From Methanoculleus sp. UBA430 (GTDB lineage: Archaea; Halobacteriota; Methanomicrobia; Methanomicrobiales; Methanoculleaceae), in NCBI RefSeq assembly GCF_002506585.1, contig NZ_DAXW01000007.1, positions 1 through 39,847 of the forward strand: a stretch of 39,847 bases of DNA, read 5' to 3'. Position numbers and translations under genes: made by a program. This document shows positions 23,912 to 31,493 of this stretch, piece after piece (the stretch's first letter is position 1; every line of letters begins with the position of its first letter). The notes beneath the pieces are model-generated. The model had not been told where the DNA came from, did not search any database, and was given only the letters and a program-made list of their open reading frames with translations.

Positions 23912-24895
23912 ATGTTACTGATCTTTCTCACAGCTGCAGCGCTGCTGCTCGCGCTCTGCATCACGACTGACCGGACAGGCGACGCATCAAGCGTCACCAT
24001 AACAGAAACCGACGGCGACACCCGCGAAGGCTATGTCGACGTCGCCGGCGGCCGGGTCTGGTTCCGGGTCGTCGGCGCGGACAGCGCGGGAACGCCCCTC
24101 CTGGTCCTCCACGGGGGTCCGGGGATGACGCACGACTACCTCGAGCCGCTCGAGGCCCTCGCGGACGAGCGGCCGGTCGTCTTCTACGACCAGTTCGGGT
24201 GCGGGAACTCCGGTGCTCCGGACGACCCCGCCCTCTGGACGGTGGAGCGCTACGTCGGAGAGGTCGGCGAGGTCCGCGACGCGCTCGGACTTCGTCGGGT
24301 GCACCTCCTCGGCCAGTCGTGGGGGGGCGGCCTCGCGGCCGAATACGTGCTTTCCACAAACCCCGGCGGCGTCGAGAGCCTGATCCTCTCCGGGCCGCTG
24401 CTGGACGCCGATCGGTGGGTGGCGGATCAGAGGGCGAACCTTGCGGCGTTCCCCGACGGGATGCAGGAGGCCGTCCGGGAGGGGGAGGCGAGCGGGAACT
24501 TCGACTCGCCGGAATACCAGGACGCCATGGAGGCGTATTACGCCCGGCACGTCTGCCGGACGGACCCCTGGCCAGAGTGCCTGAACAGGTCGCTTGAACG
24601 GCTCGCCATGCCGATCTATCTGCAGATGTGGGGGCCGAGCGAGTTCACCTGCACGGGGATCCTCCGGGAGTTCAGCGTCGCCGACCGGCTCGCCGAACTC
24701 TCGGTCCCGGTGCTCTTCACCTGCGGGGAGTACGACGAGGCATCGCCCGCGACCATGATATACTACCAGAGCCTGGTGCCGGGATCGGACCTCGAGGTCT
24801 TTGAAGGCGCTTCGCACAGCCACCACCTCGAAGAGACCGAGGCGTACCTCGCGGCCGTGCGGGAGTTCCTGCGCAGGGTCGATACGGCACCCTGA
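23912..24895 (+). CDS. Alpha/beta hydrolase, proline iminopeptidase family (S33), exported
   Basis: A 327-residue S33-type hydrolase. The oxyanion segment is LHGGPGMTHDYL (about 66-77), followed by YDQFGCGNSG. The nucleophile elbow is GQSWGGG with Ser136. The acid is Asp275 in CGEYDEASP and the base is probably His302 in GASHSHHLEE. It resembles proline iminopeptidases and the tricorn-interacting factor F1, which release N-terminal residues from short peptides. The N-terminus is unusual: a hydrophobic segment with a possible lipobox (LALC, Cys16), suggesting a membrane-tethered extracellular form rather than the normal cytoplasmic one. The Ser, Asp and His are all present, so it should be active. 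It is monocistronic, with a T-run terminator downstream. Substrate unknown. Confidence 0.85.
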   Translation: MLLIFLTAAALLLALCITTDRTGDASSVTITETDGDTREGYVDVAGGRVWFRVVGADSAGTPLLVLHGGPGMTHDYLEPLEALADERPVVFYDQFGCGNSGAPDDPALWTVERYVGEVGEVRDALGLRRVHLLGQSWGGGLAAEYVLSTNPGGVESLILSGPLLDADRWVADQRANLAAFPDGMQEAVREGEASGNFDSPEYQDAMEAYYARHVCRTDPWPECLNRSLERLAMPIYLQMWGPSEFTCTGILREFSVADRLAELSVPVLFTCGEYDEASPATMIYYQSLVPGSDLEVFEGASHSHHLEETEAYLAAVREFLRRVDTAP

Positions 24896-24905
24896 TCGGG
24901 AAGCC

Positions 24906-24912
24906 TTTTTTT
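24906..24912 (+). terminator. T-run terminator of the hydrolase
   Basis: Seven T residues start 11 nt after the stop codon. Confidence 0.6.
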
Positions 24913-25036
24913 CACTCCGGGGACAGAGCAGGCAGCAGCGCTCTTCCTCATCCCTGGCGACAGGGGGCATCGTGGAACCCCCGCCTGCACGGGAAGAATA
25001 CGCACGACCGCACCAGGGTTTCAGGGATCAAAACCT

Positions 25037-25159
25037 AGCGGGGACGGCGAACTCATCGCAGTCATCACGAAAAAGTCCGTGGAGAACCTTGGGCTTGCCG
25101 TCGGCAAGAAGGTCTACGCCGGGGTCAAGTCGACAGATGTCATGGTCGCTACCGACTGA
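25037..25159 (+). pseudogene. 5'-truncated Mop/TOBE (molbindin-type) gene remnant
   Basis: An open stretch of 40 codons ending in TGA (25157-25159) encodes GELIAVITKKSVENLG, then AVGKKVYAGVKSTDVMVATD. This is the C-terminal half of a Mop molybdate/tungstate-binding domain; complete molbindins are about 68-70 residues. The expected N-terminal half (the MKISARNQLKG-type start) is absent in all frames upstream, and no start codon precedes the matching part. I read it as a decayed gene. The rest of the gap 24896-25269 holds only the terminator above and the promoter of the next gene. A modABC operon lies 10 kb away. Confidence 0.75.
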
Positions 25160-25269
25160 ACAACCCCACCCTTTTTTCCCCGGCCTGCAGTTCCCGAAAC
25201 GGCAGGGCAGCAACGCATAAATACGCCAGCAACCGTTGGCAGCATACCCATCGAGGGAGTACCGGCACC

Positions 25270-25779
25270 ATGGTACGAGAATATTCCCCCATGCTGATCG
25301 CGGTCCTCATCTGCGTCGTGCTCACCGGCATCGTCATCGCCTACGGCCTCTTCGCGGACGAGGACGCATCCCCTCCAGGACAGCCCGCACCTCTCCCGGC
25401 CCCGACAGCAACGCAGGGGACGCCGGTGGCGACGGGAGCCCCGGTGCAGGTCGTTTCCCGTTCGTTCTCCGTCAGCGTCACCCCCGGAGCCGCCACGGTT
25501 CGGCCCGGCGATACCGTCAGGTTCACGCTCAGAGTGCACCCCAAAGGCGGCTTTTCCGCACCCGTGCATGTCGTTGTCTCCGCTACGGCGCTCGGGGGCG
25601 TTTTCCGCGACAACCACGACCTCGGCACGGTCTCCCCGCCCTACCCCCCGCTCACGTACGACGTCGTGGCGCCCGACCTCCCGCCCCTTGTCTCCACCGC
25701 AACCGTGGACGCCATGGTGACGGCGACCGGAGGGGAGACCGTGCGGACGGAGCAGGTGCAACTGGTCATCCGACGCTAG
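25270..25779 (+). CDS. Membrane-anchored protein with an Ig-like beta-sandwich
   Basis: A 169-residue protein. One N-terminal helix (SPMLIAVLICVVLTGIVIAY) is followed by an acidic turn and a Pro/Ala/Thr stalk (PAPLPAPTATQGTPVATGAP). The rest is a single beta-sandwich of about 100 residues beginning FSVSVTPGAATVRPGDTVRF and ending in QLVIRR. The PG-D-V-F pattern is typical of CARDB and bacterial Ig-like modules. It is probably displayed outside the membrane. A TATA-like CATAAATAC at about 25217-25225 gives a short leader, and GGGAG before the ATG can serve as ribosome-binding site. No enzymatic motif is present and I do not recognise a family. Confidence 0.75.
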   Translation: MVREYSPMLIAVLICVVLTGIVIAYGLFADEDASPPGQPAPLPAPTATQGTPVATGAPVQVVSRSFSVSVTPGAATVRPGDTVRFTLRVHPKGGFSAPVHVVVSATALGGVFRDNHDLGTVSPPYPPLTYDVVAPDLPPLVSTATVDAMVTATGGETVRTEQVQLVIRR

Positions 25780-26215
25780 AACGCCGGTACGGTATATCGG
25801 CCGGCACGGCCTTTACAGGGAAATCCCGGGAAGTTCCGGGCAATATCGCCGCGATCATGCCCCCGCGTTGCAGATGGCCAGGCATGATATCCTTAAATTG
25901 TCCTTTAATCCCATAAAATCCTTAAAAATGACGGGCATTTCTGAGCCACCTGCAGGGCCGGCGGGACGGTTACAGGGGTCGGCGGACATTACGGGCGATC
26001 GAGATAATCTCTACGATCTGGGGAGATTATGGCAAACCCCCTGATTTCCACTGGAGATCCAGGCGCGCAACCCGGAGCGGCCCGGGAGGACCGGGACGTT
26101 GCCTCCACCCCCGGTTCCCGGTGCCGGTAAAACACCGCTGCTCCTCCGGCAGCAACCGTGCTCCGGCGCCTCCGCGGGAGCGAACCAGTGCGAACACGGA
26201 GATGATAAAGAGAAC
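25780..26215. other. Intergenic region with short repeats and a palindrome
   Basis: The A/T-rich stretch at about 25889-25930 repeats ATCCTTAAA with one TCCTTTAATCC between. GAGATAATCTC (26001-26011) is a palindrome around one central base, and a related GGAGATTAT follows at 26022-26030. A 33-codon frame (26029-26130) begins after GGGGAG but has no recognisable features. Nothing else is evident. Confidence 0.4.
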
Positions 26216-26656
26216 TCAATTCTCCACCACATCGAACCAGACGGGATCCGGACAGTCAGGCCGGCCGCCGTAGTTGATGGTGATCTCCTCGCCCTTCCGG
26301 ACGGCATGATGGGCGTAGATACGGATCTCGCCCCGGAGGACGTCACAGACATGGTCTGCGTTCGCGTGGTAGGAGTGATTGTAGAGTGACCCATAGCCCA
26401 GCGCCACGGCGGCCAGTTCCTGGTGCTCCCCCCACGCAAAGTAGTAGTTGAAGAGGCGCGTCTTATCGAGGAGTTCCTGCTCATCCAATCCCCCGAGCAC
26501 GATCACCGGGCAGACCTCGATCAGATCGCCGGCCACGAGATCCCGGCGGGCGAATACTCCACGGCCACGACAATCCGACGAAGAGACATAGACAAGATCG
26601 GAAGGGAAGATGGCCTCGTCCGGATCCGCACCCCGCCCTCCAGCACCATCAATCAT
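26216..26656 (-). CDS. Small SET-domain protein (putative protein lysine methyltransferase)
   Basis: A 146-residue protein that is almost entirely a SET domain. It begins with GRGVFARRDLVAGDLIEVCP (residues 31-50), contains the pseudoknot strand GYGSLYNHSYHANAD (87-101) with the key Asn93-His94 pair, and ends with GEEITINYGG (122-131) including the catalytic-region Tyr. SET enzymes transfer a methyl group from S-adenosylmethionine to lysine side chains. The cysteine-rich post-SET region of eukaryotic enzymes is missing, as in other compact prokaryotic SET proteins. The target could be a chromatin protein or another cytoplasmic protein; nothing nearby tells which. The gene is divergent from the ABC transporter, and a TATA-like ATAACTC sits about 30 nt ahead. 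The start ATG at 26656 leaves a short unstructured head. Confidence 0.85.
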   Translation of the reverse strand: MIDGAGGRGADPDEAIFPSDLVYVSSSDCRGRGVFARRDLVAGDLIEVCPVIVLGGLDEQELLDKTRLFNYYFAWGEHQELAAVALGYGSLYNHSYHANADHVCDVLRGEIRIYAHHAVRKGEEITINYGGRPDCPDPVWFDVVEN

Positions 26657-26679
26657 GGTATCGTCGCTTCTCCATACGT

Positions 26680-27783
26680 ATGAGTTATACTAGTAGACCC
26701 TGTCCGGACAAAAAGGATGCGGCCTCCGGGCCGGGCCAGAGAGAATTACGGCTGTTTCTTCCCGATGAATACAGGAAGACAGCCAGAGACCGCCTTCGCC
26801 GGAGAGAGGGATGGGCAAGCGAAAGAGTGTTCTATTCGCACGACCTCACTGACAGATCAGGAGGAACGATCATCGGCGACGTCATCGTAGCGCGCGACCT
26901 GGAAAAGCGGTTTGAGGATCTCATCGCAGTCGACCGTATAGCCTTCCGGGTTCAAGAAGGGGAAATATTCGGGTTCCTCGGGCCGAACGGCGCGGGAAAG
27001 ACGACGACCATGAAGATGATCCAGTGCGTCTCCCCTAAGACCGGGGGCACCCTGCAGGTCTTCGATATGGATGTGGATACCCACCAGCGGGAGATAAAAA
27101 ATCACATCGGCGTGGTGCCGCAGGAGACCAACCTCGACCCGGATTTTTCAGCCTACCGAAACCTGCTGGTCTACGCCCGCTACTTCGGCATCCCGAAGCG
27201 GGAGGCAGAGCAGCGGGCGGAAGAACTCCTCGCATTCATGCAACTTGAGGAGAAACGGGATGTCCTGATCGACAAACTCTCGGGCGGAATGAAACGGCGT
27301 CTGATCATCGCCCGGGCCCTGATCAACGCACCGGAACTGCTCATCCTCGACGAGCCCACCATCGGGCTCGACCCACAGGCGCGGCACCTGATCTGGGAGA
27401 AACTCCGGAGCCTCCAGGCGGCAGGGAACACCCTTGTCCTCACCACGCACTATCTCGACGAAGCGGAACGTCTCTGCGATCGACTGGTAATCATGGATCA
27501 CGGACAGATCCTCGTCGAGGGCGCCCCGGCAGACCTCATCCGGGAGCATGCCGGGAGCGATATCGTCGAGGTCGAGCAGACAGAGAAGGTGATCTCCTGC
27601 CTGACCGGACTTGGCGTGAACTATGACCCTGCTGGCGACGTAATCCAGGTCTTCACGGATCGTCCCCACGACGTGGCACGCAACCTGCTCGAGGTCTGCC
27701 GGCACGAGGCGGCGGTGACGGTTCGCCCGGCAACCCTTGAGGACGTCTTCCTGCGGTTGACCGGCCGGAGCCTGCGAGAGTGA
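26680..27783 (+). CDS. ABC transporter ATP-binding protein, DrrA/CcmA type
   Basis: A complete nucleotide-binding subunit: Walker A GPNGAGKTTTMK, Q-loop VVPQETNLDP, signature LSGGMKRRL, Walker B LLILDEPTIGLD and H-loop TTHYLDEAE, then the about 80-residue C-terminal extension of the drug/lipid exporter subgroup (VTVRPATLEDVFLRLTGRSL). The start is doubtful. The longest frame (ATG 26680) has no ribosome-binding site and begins with about 60 non-conserved residues only 23 bp from the divergent SET gene. A GTG at 26827 gives 318 residues. A perfect AGGAGG at 26859-26864 stands 4 and 7 nt before two in-frame ATC codons, exactly where homologous proteins would start. It powers the permease 7 bp downstream. 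Substrate unknown. Confidence 0.88.
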   Translation: MSYTSRPCPDKKDAASGPGQRELRLFLPDEYRKTARDRLRRREGWASERVFYSHDLTDRSGGTIIGDVIVARDLEKRFEDLIAVDRIAFRVQEGEIFGFLGPNGAGKTTTMKMIQCVSPKTGGTLQVFDMDVDTHQREIKNHIGVVPQETNLDPDFSAYRNLLVYARYFGIPKREAEQRAEELLAFMQLEEKRDVLIDKLSGGMKRRLIIARALINAPELLILDEPTIGLDPQARHLIWEKLRSLQAAGNTLVLTTHYLDEAERLCDRLVIMDHGQILVEGAPADLIREHAGSDIVEVEQTEKVISCLTGLGVNYDPAGDVIQVFTDRPHDVARNLLEVCRHEAAVTVRPATLEDVFLRLTGRSLRE

Positions 27784-27790
27784 GCGAGCG

Positions 27791-28558
27791 ATGATCGACA
27801 TCACCGGCAGGGTATGGAGTGTCTGGCGGAGGAACTGGGACGCCTTCCTCAGGACCTACCGGGTAAACTTCATCCCGCCCTTCGTTGAACCGGTCCTCTA
27901 CCTCCTGGCCCTGGGATTCGGCCTCGGCACGTATGTCGAGGCTATCGACGGTATACCATACCCGGTCTTCATCGCACCGGCCCTCGTCTCGATATCGGTG
28001 ATGTATTCGGCATTTTTTGAGTGCACATACTCGTCGTTTGTCCGGATGTACTACCAGAAAACGTTTGATGCCGTCATCGCAACGCCGGTCAGCATCGACG
28101 AAGTGATCGCCGGGGAGATGCTCTGGGGCGCTACCCGTGGGATGATCTATGCAACCCTGATGCTCCCGGTGCTCCTCCTCTTCGGCGTCGTGGCCATGCC
28201 GTCATCCCTGCTGCTCATCCCCTTCGCCTACCTTGCCGGCCTTCTCTTTGCAGGTATTGCGATGTGCTTCACGGCGATCACGCCGAGTATTGATGCGCTC
28301 AACTATCCCTCGTTCCTCTTCATCACCCCGATGTTCCTCTTCTCGGGGACGTTCTTCCCCCTTGACCTGCTTCCGCAACCGATCCAGTACTTTGCCCTCG
28401 CCGTTCTCCCGCTGACGCACATCGTCGGCATCAACCGGGCGATAACGCTCTCGAACTTTTCACCAATCAATCTCCTCAGCCTTGTCTGGATCGTATTGGC
28501 GACAGTATTCTTCTTCGTCCTCGCCATCAGGTTGATGAGGAGGCGGCTTATCGTGTGA
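27791..28558 (+). CDS. ABC-2 type permease (DrrB-like)
   Basis: A 255-residue protein with six predicted membrane helices and the ABC-2 layout: cytoplasmic N-terminus (VWSVWRRNWDAFLRTYRVNF), then FVEPVLYLLALGFGLGTYV, a short coupling region YYQKTFDAVIATPVSIDEVI, and the late conserved LFLFSGTFFPLDLLPQPIQY before the final helix and basic RLMRRR tail. It starts 7 nt after the stop of the ATP-binding gene, so the two form one operon and one exporter. Family members export drugs, polyketides, or surface polysaccharide precursors. Nothing in the sequence settles the cargo. Confidence 0.9.
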   Translation: MIDITGRVWSVWRRNWDAFLRTYRVNFIPPFVEPVLYLLALGFGLGTYVEAIDGIPYPVFIAPALVSISVMYSAFFECTYSSFVRMYYQKTFDAVIATPVSIDEVIAGEMLWGATRGMIYATLMLPVLLLFGVVAMPSSLLLIPFAYLAGLLFAGIAMCFTAITPSIDALNYPSFLFITPMFLFSGTFFPLDLLPQPIQYFALAVLPLTHIVGINRAITLSNFSPINLLSLVWIVLATVFFFVLAIRLMRRRLIV

Positions 28559-28657
28559 GCGGCAGGAGAATACAATGGGCAAACCCTTCAGGGCTGCATG
28601 CGCGGGGCGGACGCATGGCCGGCAACTCCGAGGAGCGGATCCTCACGTGTGCGCGCC

Positions 28658-28664
28658 AAAAAAA
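28658..28664 (-). terminator. T-run terminator after zinc-ribbon copy A
   Basis: Seven T on the minus strand start one base after the TAA (28668-28666) of the downstream zinc-ribbon gene. Confidence 0.6.
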
Positions 28665-28665
28665 G

Positions 28666-28842
28666 TTAGAATCGGGGTTTTCTGTGCTTCGGGAGGCAGT
28701 CGCGGCAATAGACGGGTCTACCCTCCGTGGGCTTGAAAGGAACTTCGCACTCTTTGCCGCAATCGGAACAGACTGCCTTGTGGAACTCGCGGGGGCGGTC
28801 CTCAAACGAGCGGGGACCCCTGCTCGGATATCTCTCATTCAT
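28666..28842 (-). CDS. Zinc-ribbon micro-protein, copy A
   Basis: A 58-residue protein: basic head (MNERYPSRGPRSFEDRPREF), then a four-cysteine ribbon KAVCSDCGKECEVPFKPTEG and RPVYCRDCLPKHRKP. The Cys pairs CSDC and CRDC bind one zinc ion; a fifth Cys (GKECEV) lies between. Proteins of this CxxC-GK-CxVPF type are common in methanogens but have no assigned function. It is small enough to be missed by standard gene calling. Copy B lies upstream on the same strand with 44 bp between. I chose the ATG at 28842 because it gives the same length and start context as copy B. Nucleic-acid binding is a guess from its basic charge. Confidence 0.8.
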   Translation of the reverse strand: MNERYPSRGPRSFEDRPREFHKAVCSDCGKECEVPFKPTEGRPVYCRDCLPKHRKPRF

Positions 28843-28886
28843 TGGGATTTCACTCACATGTGGGAAACTGTATTCACACAAACGAC

Positions 28887-29063
28887 TCAGTACCGGGGTT
28901 TCCTGTACTTCGGGAGGCAGTCGCGGCAATAGACGGGTCTGCCCTCCGTGGGCTTGAAAGGAACTTCGCACTCTTTGCCGCAGTCGGAACAGACTGCCTT
29001 GTGGAACTCGCGGGGGCGGCCCTCAAACGAGCGGGAACCCCTGCTCGGATATCTCTCATCCAT
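28887..29063 (-). CDS. Zinc-ribbon micro-protein, copy B
   Basis: A 58-residue near-twin of copy A, with differences at only about six positions (for example MDERY for MNERY, SRSFEG for PRSFED, and a final Tyr for Phe). It has the same CSDC and CRDC zinc ligands. A TATA-like TTGTATATG lies about 33 nt before the ATG, and an 18-bp perfect palindrome stands just upstream of that (29123-29140). This suggests regulated transcription from copy B through copy A to the T-run at 28664-28658. The near-identical DNA of the two copies shows a recent tandem duplication. Confidence 0.8.
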   Translation of the reverse strand: MDERYPSRGSRSFEGRPREFHKAVCSDCGKECEVPFKPTEGRPVYCRDCLPKYRKPRY

Positions 29064-29419
29064 ATACTTCAACCATGCAGATAGTCTGCACATATACAAT
29101 AACCTGCCTGCATATAGGTGTTTCTCCGGGATCCCGGAGACCAAAACCGGCCCTGATCTGCTCACTCCACCCGGTTCCCACCACGCACCGGGAAGCACAG
29201 GTCCCACATCCTCCGGCGCGTGAGGGGGGCTTCAGGGGGGGTGAAACCCTCTTATCACGTGATTGTTTACTCTGACAGAGAGAACGATGACATAACGCTT
29301 TTATCGATGCCATCCTACTCAATGATTATCCAACTATGGCACGTGTCAACCGCTCTCTTTTGCAACCTGGCAAAACGCCGATTCTATCCCGGAGATGGGA
29401 TTAGGATGAGAGGCTCAGC
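29064..29419. other. Divergent regulatory region
   Basis: Holds the promoter of the zinc-ribbon pair, the palindrome at 29123-29140, and two CACGTG-centred palindromes: ATCACGTGAT (29254-29263) and a second CACGTG near 29338-29343. The latter two lie on the side of the methyltransferase/ATP-grasp gene. GAGAGG shortly before 29420 is a plausible ribosome-binding site. No gene is seen. Confidence 0.5.
29123..29140. promoter_or_regulatory. 18-bp perfect palindrome, candidate operator
   Basis: TCTCCGGGATCCCGGAGA is its own reverse complement with no loop, so it is more likely a binding site for a dimeric protein than an RNA hairpin. It lies about 60-77 nt upstream of zinc-ribbon copy B, just beyond its TATA box. 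Confidence 0.5.
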
Positions 29420-31411
29420 ATGACCGATGAGATCCACACAGACGAACCCCCTGATAGCAAATTGAAGGGAAAACACCGGGACAGGAGGACGTTCGGTCCG
29501 GTCCCGAACCTTGAAGAGCATGTGAAATCCGACTGGTGGAAAGGTATCTTCAACCGTCTCTACCTGAAGACCGACGGCGACGTCGTCGACGACCAGCAGA
29601 TAACCAGAAACGAGATCGACCGGATCGCCCAGGTCCTGAACCTGGGGCCCGACGCGAAGATCCTCGACCTCTGCTGCGGCCAGGGAAGGCACACCCTTGA
29701 ACTTGTGCGCAGGGGCTACAACGCCGAAGGGCTCGACCAGTCGCATTACCTGATCCAGCGTGCCCGGTCGACCGCGAAGAAAGAGGGGTTCTCGATCCGG
29801 TTCCGGGAAGGAGACGCACGCCGGTTGCCCTATCGCACCGACACCTACGATGTCGTCCTCGTCCTCGGGAACAGTTTCGGTTACTTTGATTCCGTCGAGG
29901 AAGACCTGCGGGTCCTCACCGAACTCCGGCGCATCCTCAAGCCCTGGGGGCGGGTGCTCCTGGATGTGGCCGACGGCGAGTACCTGAAGGAGCACTTTCA
30001 GGCGAGGTCGTGGGAGTGGATCGACGATACGATGTTTGTCTGCCGGGAGCGGTCCCTCTCGCTTGATTCGCAGCGCCTGATCTCAAGGGAAGTGATCACC
30101 GACGTCAATAAGGGCGTCGTCGCCGACCAGTTCTATGCCGAACGTCTCTACACCCCCGAGGCGCTCAGAAAACTCCTGGAACGGGCGGGCTTCTCCGGCA
30201 TCACTTTCCACGGCATCGCCACGGAGTCACAACGGAACCAGGACCTCGGCATGATGGAGCGCCGCCACATCGTCACCGCGGTTCTCAAGAAGGAGTGGGC
30301 GACGACGAAGGCAAGAGGGCAGGAGAGGACAAAACATGTCGCGGTGATTCTCGGCGACCCCGCCAAACCCGATGCCTTGAAACCCTCCTGTACCTTCGAC
30401 GACGACGACTTCTACACCATCGACCAGATGAAGGCGGCCCTCCGGGAACTGAAAAGATACCGGTTCACCTACCTGTGTAAACACGAGACTCTGATGCAGG
30501 ACCTCCCGAAACTAAAAGGAAAGGTGGATTATGCCTTCAACCTCTGCGACGAGGGATTCAACAACGATCCACGAAAAGAACTCCACGTGCCGGCGCTCCT
30601 TGAGATCCTCGATATCGCGTACACGGGATCCGGACCACAATCACTCGCGTTCTGCTATGACAAGTCGCTCGTGCGCGGAGTCGCGAAAGAGATGGGAATT
30701 CCGGTGCCGGACGCCTGCTTCATCACTCCTGGCGACCGTACCTACGATGTCGGGATGAATCTCCCGGTGATCGTCAAGCCGAACGCAGGCGACTCCTCAT
30801 ACGGCATTACGCAACGGAGCATCGCCCATACCATCGAAGAACTCTCCGACGTCATCAATTCCCTGCGGACGACGCTCGGATACAACCAGTCGCTCCTTGT
30901 CGAAGAGTTCCTTACGGGAAAGGATATCAGCGTCGGCATCATCGGGAATCCATCGGGATATTGCACGGTGCTTCCCATCACCGAGGAAGACTACTCCGCG
31001 CTGCCCCCGGACCTTCCCCGGCTCTGCGGCTACGAAGCGAAGTGGCTTCCAGACTCGCCGTACTGGAAGATCGTATCAAGGCCGGCGGATCTCCCCGAGG
31101 AGACCGAAAGACTGGTCGTGCGGTGCTGTCTCGCCCTTTTTGAGCGCCTGGAGTGCCGCGACTACTGTCGGTTCGACTGGCGCCTGGACGAGCACGGCAG
31201 CCCGAAACTCCTCGAGGTCAATCCGAACCCCGGCTGGTGCTGGGACGGCCACCTCGCAAAGATGGCAAAGTATGCGGGCCTGACGTATCCTGAGATGCTC
31301 GGCCTGATTCTCAAATCTGCGGAGGAGCGGTTAGGTATGGAGCAGGAAAGGTCAGCGCGGGAGGCCGAAGCCGGGTCTTCCTCGCTCGATCTCACCCGGC
31401 AGACAGCCTGA
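29420..31411 (+). CDS. Fusion of a class I SAM methyltransferase and a D-Ala-D-Ala-ligase-like ATP-grasp enzyme
   Basis: One 663-residue protein with two complete catalytic domains. Residues about 35-292 are a Rossmann methyltransferase: motif I LDLCCGQGRHT (82-92), acidic GLDQSHY (104-110), motif II region GDARRLPY and YDVVLVLGNSFGYF, then a lid with YTPEALRKLLERAGF. Residues about 303-640 are ATP-grasp: N-terminal VAVILGDPAKP, YDKSLVRGVAKEMGIPVP, ATP-binding VKPNAGDSSYGI (452-463), VEEFLTGKDISVGI and the Mg-binding end KLLEVNPNPGW (596-606). ATP-grasp enzymes of this kind join a carboxylate to an amine via an acyl phosphate. The fusion therefore probably makes and methylates (or methylates and couples) an amino-acid-like compound. 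Methanomicrobiales have no peptidoglycan, so it is not a wall ligase. Substrate unknown. Confidence 0.88.
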   Translation: MTDEIHTDEPPDSKLKGKHRDRRTFGPVPNLEEHVKSDWWKGIFNRLYLKTDGDVVDDQQITRNEIDRIAQVLNLGPDAKILDLCCGQGRHTLELVRRGYNAEGLDQSHYLIQRARSTAKKEGFSIRFREGDARRLPYRTDTYDVVLVLGNSFGYFDSVEEDLRVLTELRRILKPWGRVLLDVADGEYLKEHFQARSWEWIDDTMFVCRERSLSLDSQRLISREVITDVNKGVVADQFYAERLYTPEALRKLLERAGFSGITFHGIATESQRNQDLGMMERRHIVTAVLKKEWATTKARGQERTKHVAVILGDPAKPDALKPSCTFDDDDFYTIDQMKAALRELKRYRFTYLCKHETLMQDLPKLKGKVDYAFNLCDEGFNNDPRKELHVPALLEILDIAYTGSGPQSLAFCYDKSLVRGVAKEMGIPVPDACFITPGDRTYDVGMNLPVIVKPNAGDSSYGITQRSIAHTIEELSDVINSLRTTLGYNQSLLVEEFLTGKDISVGIIGNPSGYCTVLPITEEDYSALPPDLPRLCGYEAKWLPDSPYWKIVSRPADLPEETERLVVRCCLALFERLECRDYCRFDWRLDEHGSPKLLEVNPNPGWCWDGHLAKMAKYAGLTYPEMLGLILKSAEERLGMEQERSAREAEAGSSSLDLTRQTA

Positions 31412-31493
31412 CCTACCCAATCTTTCGCCGGAGTGGGAACGGTCCAGATCTTGCGAACGCATTTATCCTGGAGAGACCACTGTCTTCCCGCAG

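Larger units (their letters stand above)
28666..29063 (-). repeat. Tandem duplication of the zinc-ribbon gene
   Basis: Units 28666-28842 and 28887-29063 (period 221 bp) are nearly identical in DNA over about 170 bp. The similarity stops close to the start codons, so promoter DNA was not copied. Confidence 0.85.

Noticed and set aside
24801..25220. Longer plus-strand frame across the end of the hydrolase and the Mop remnant
   Set aside because: It is out of frame with both and encodes no recognisable domain.
26029..26130. 33-codon frame after GGGGAG in the gap before the SET gene
   Set aside because: Too short and without any recognisable pattern to call as a gene; only noted within the gap description.
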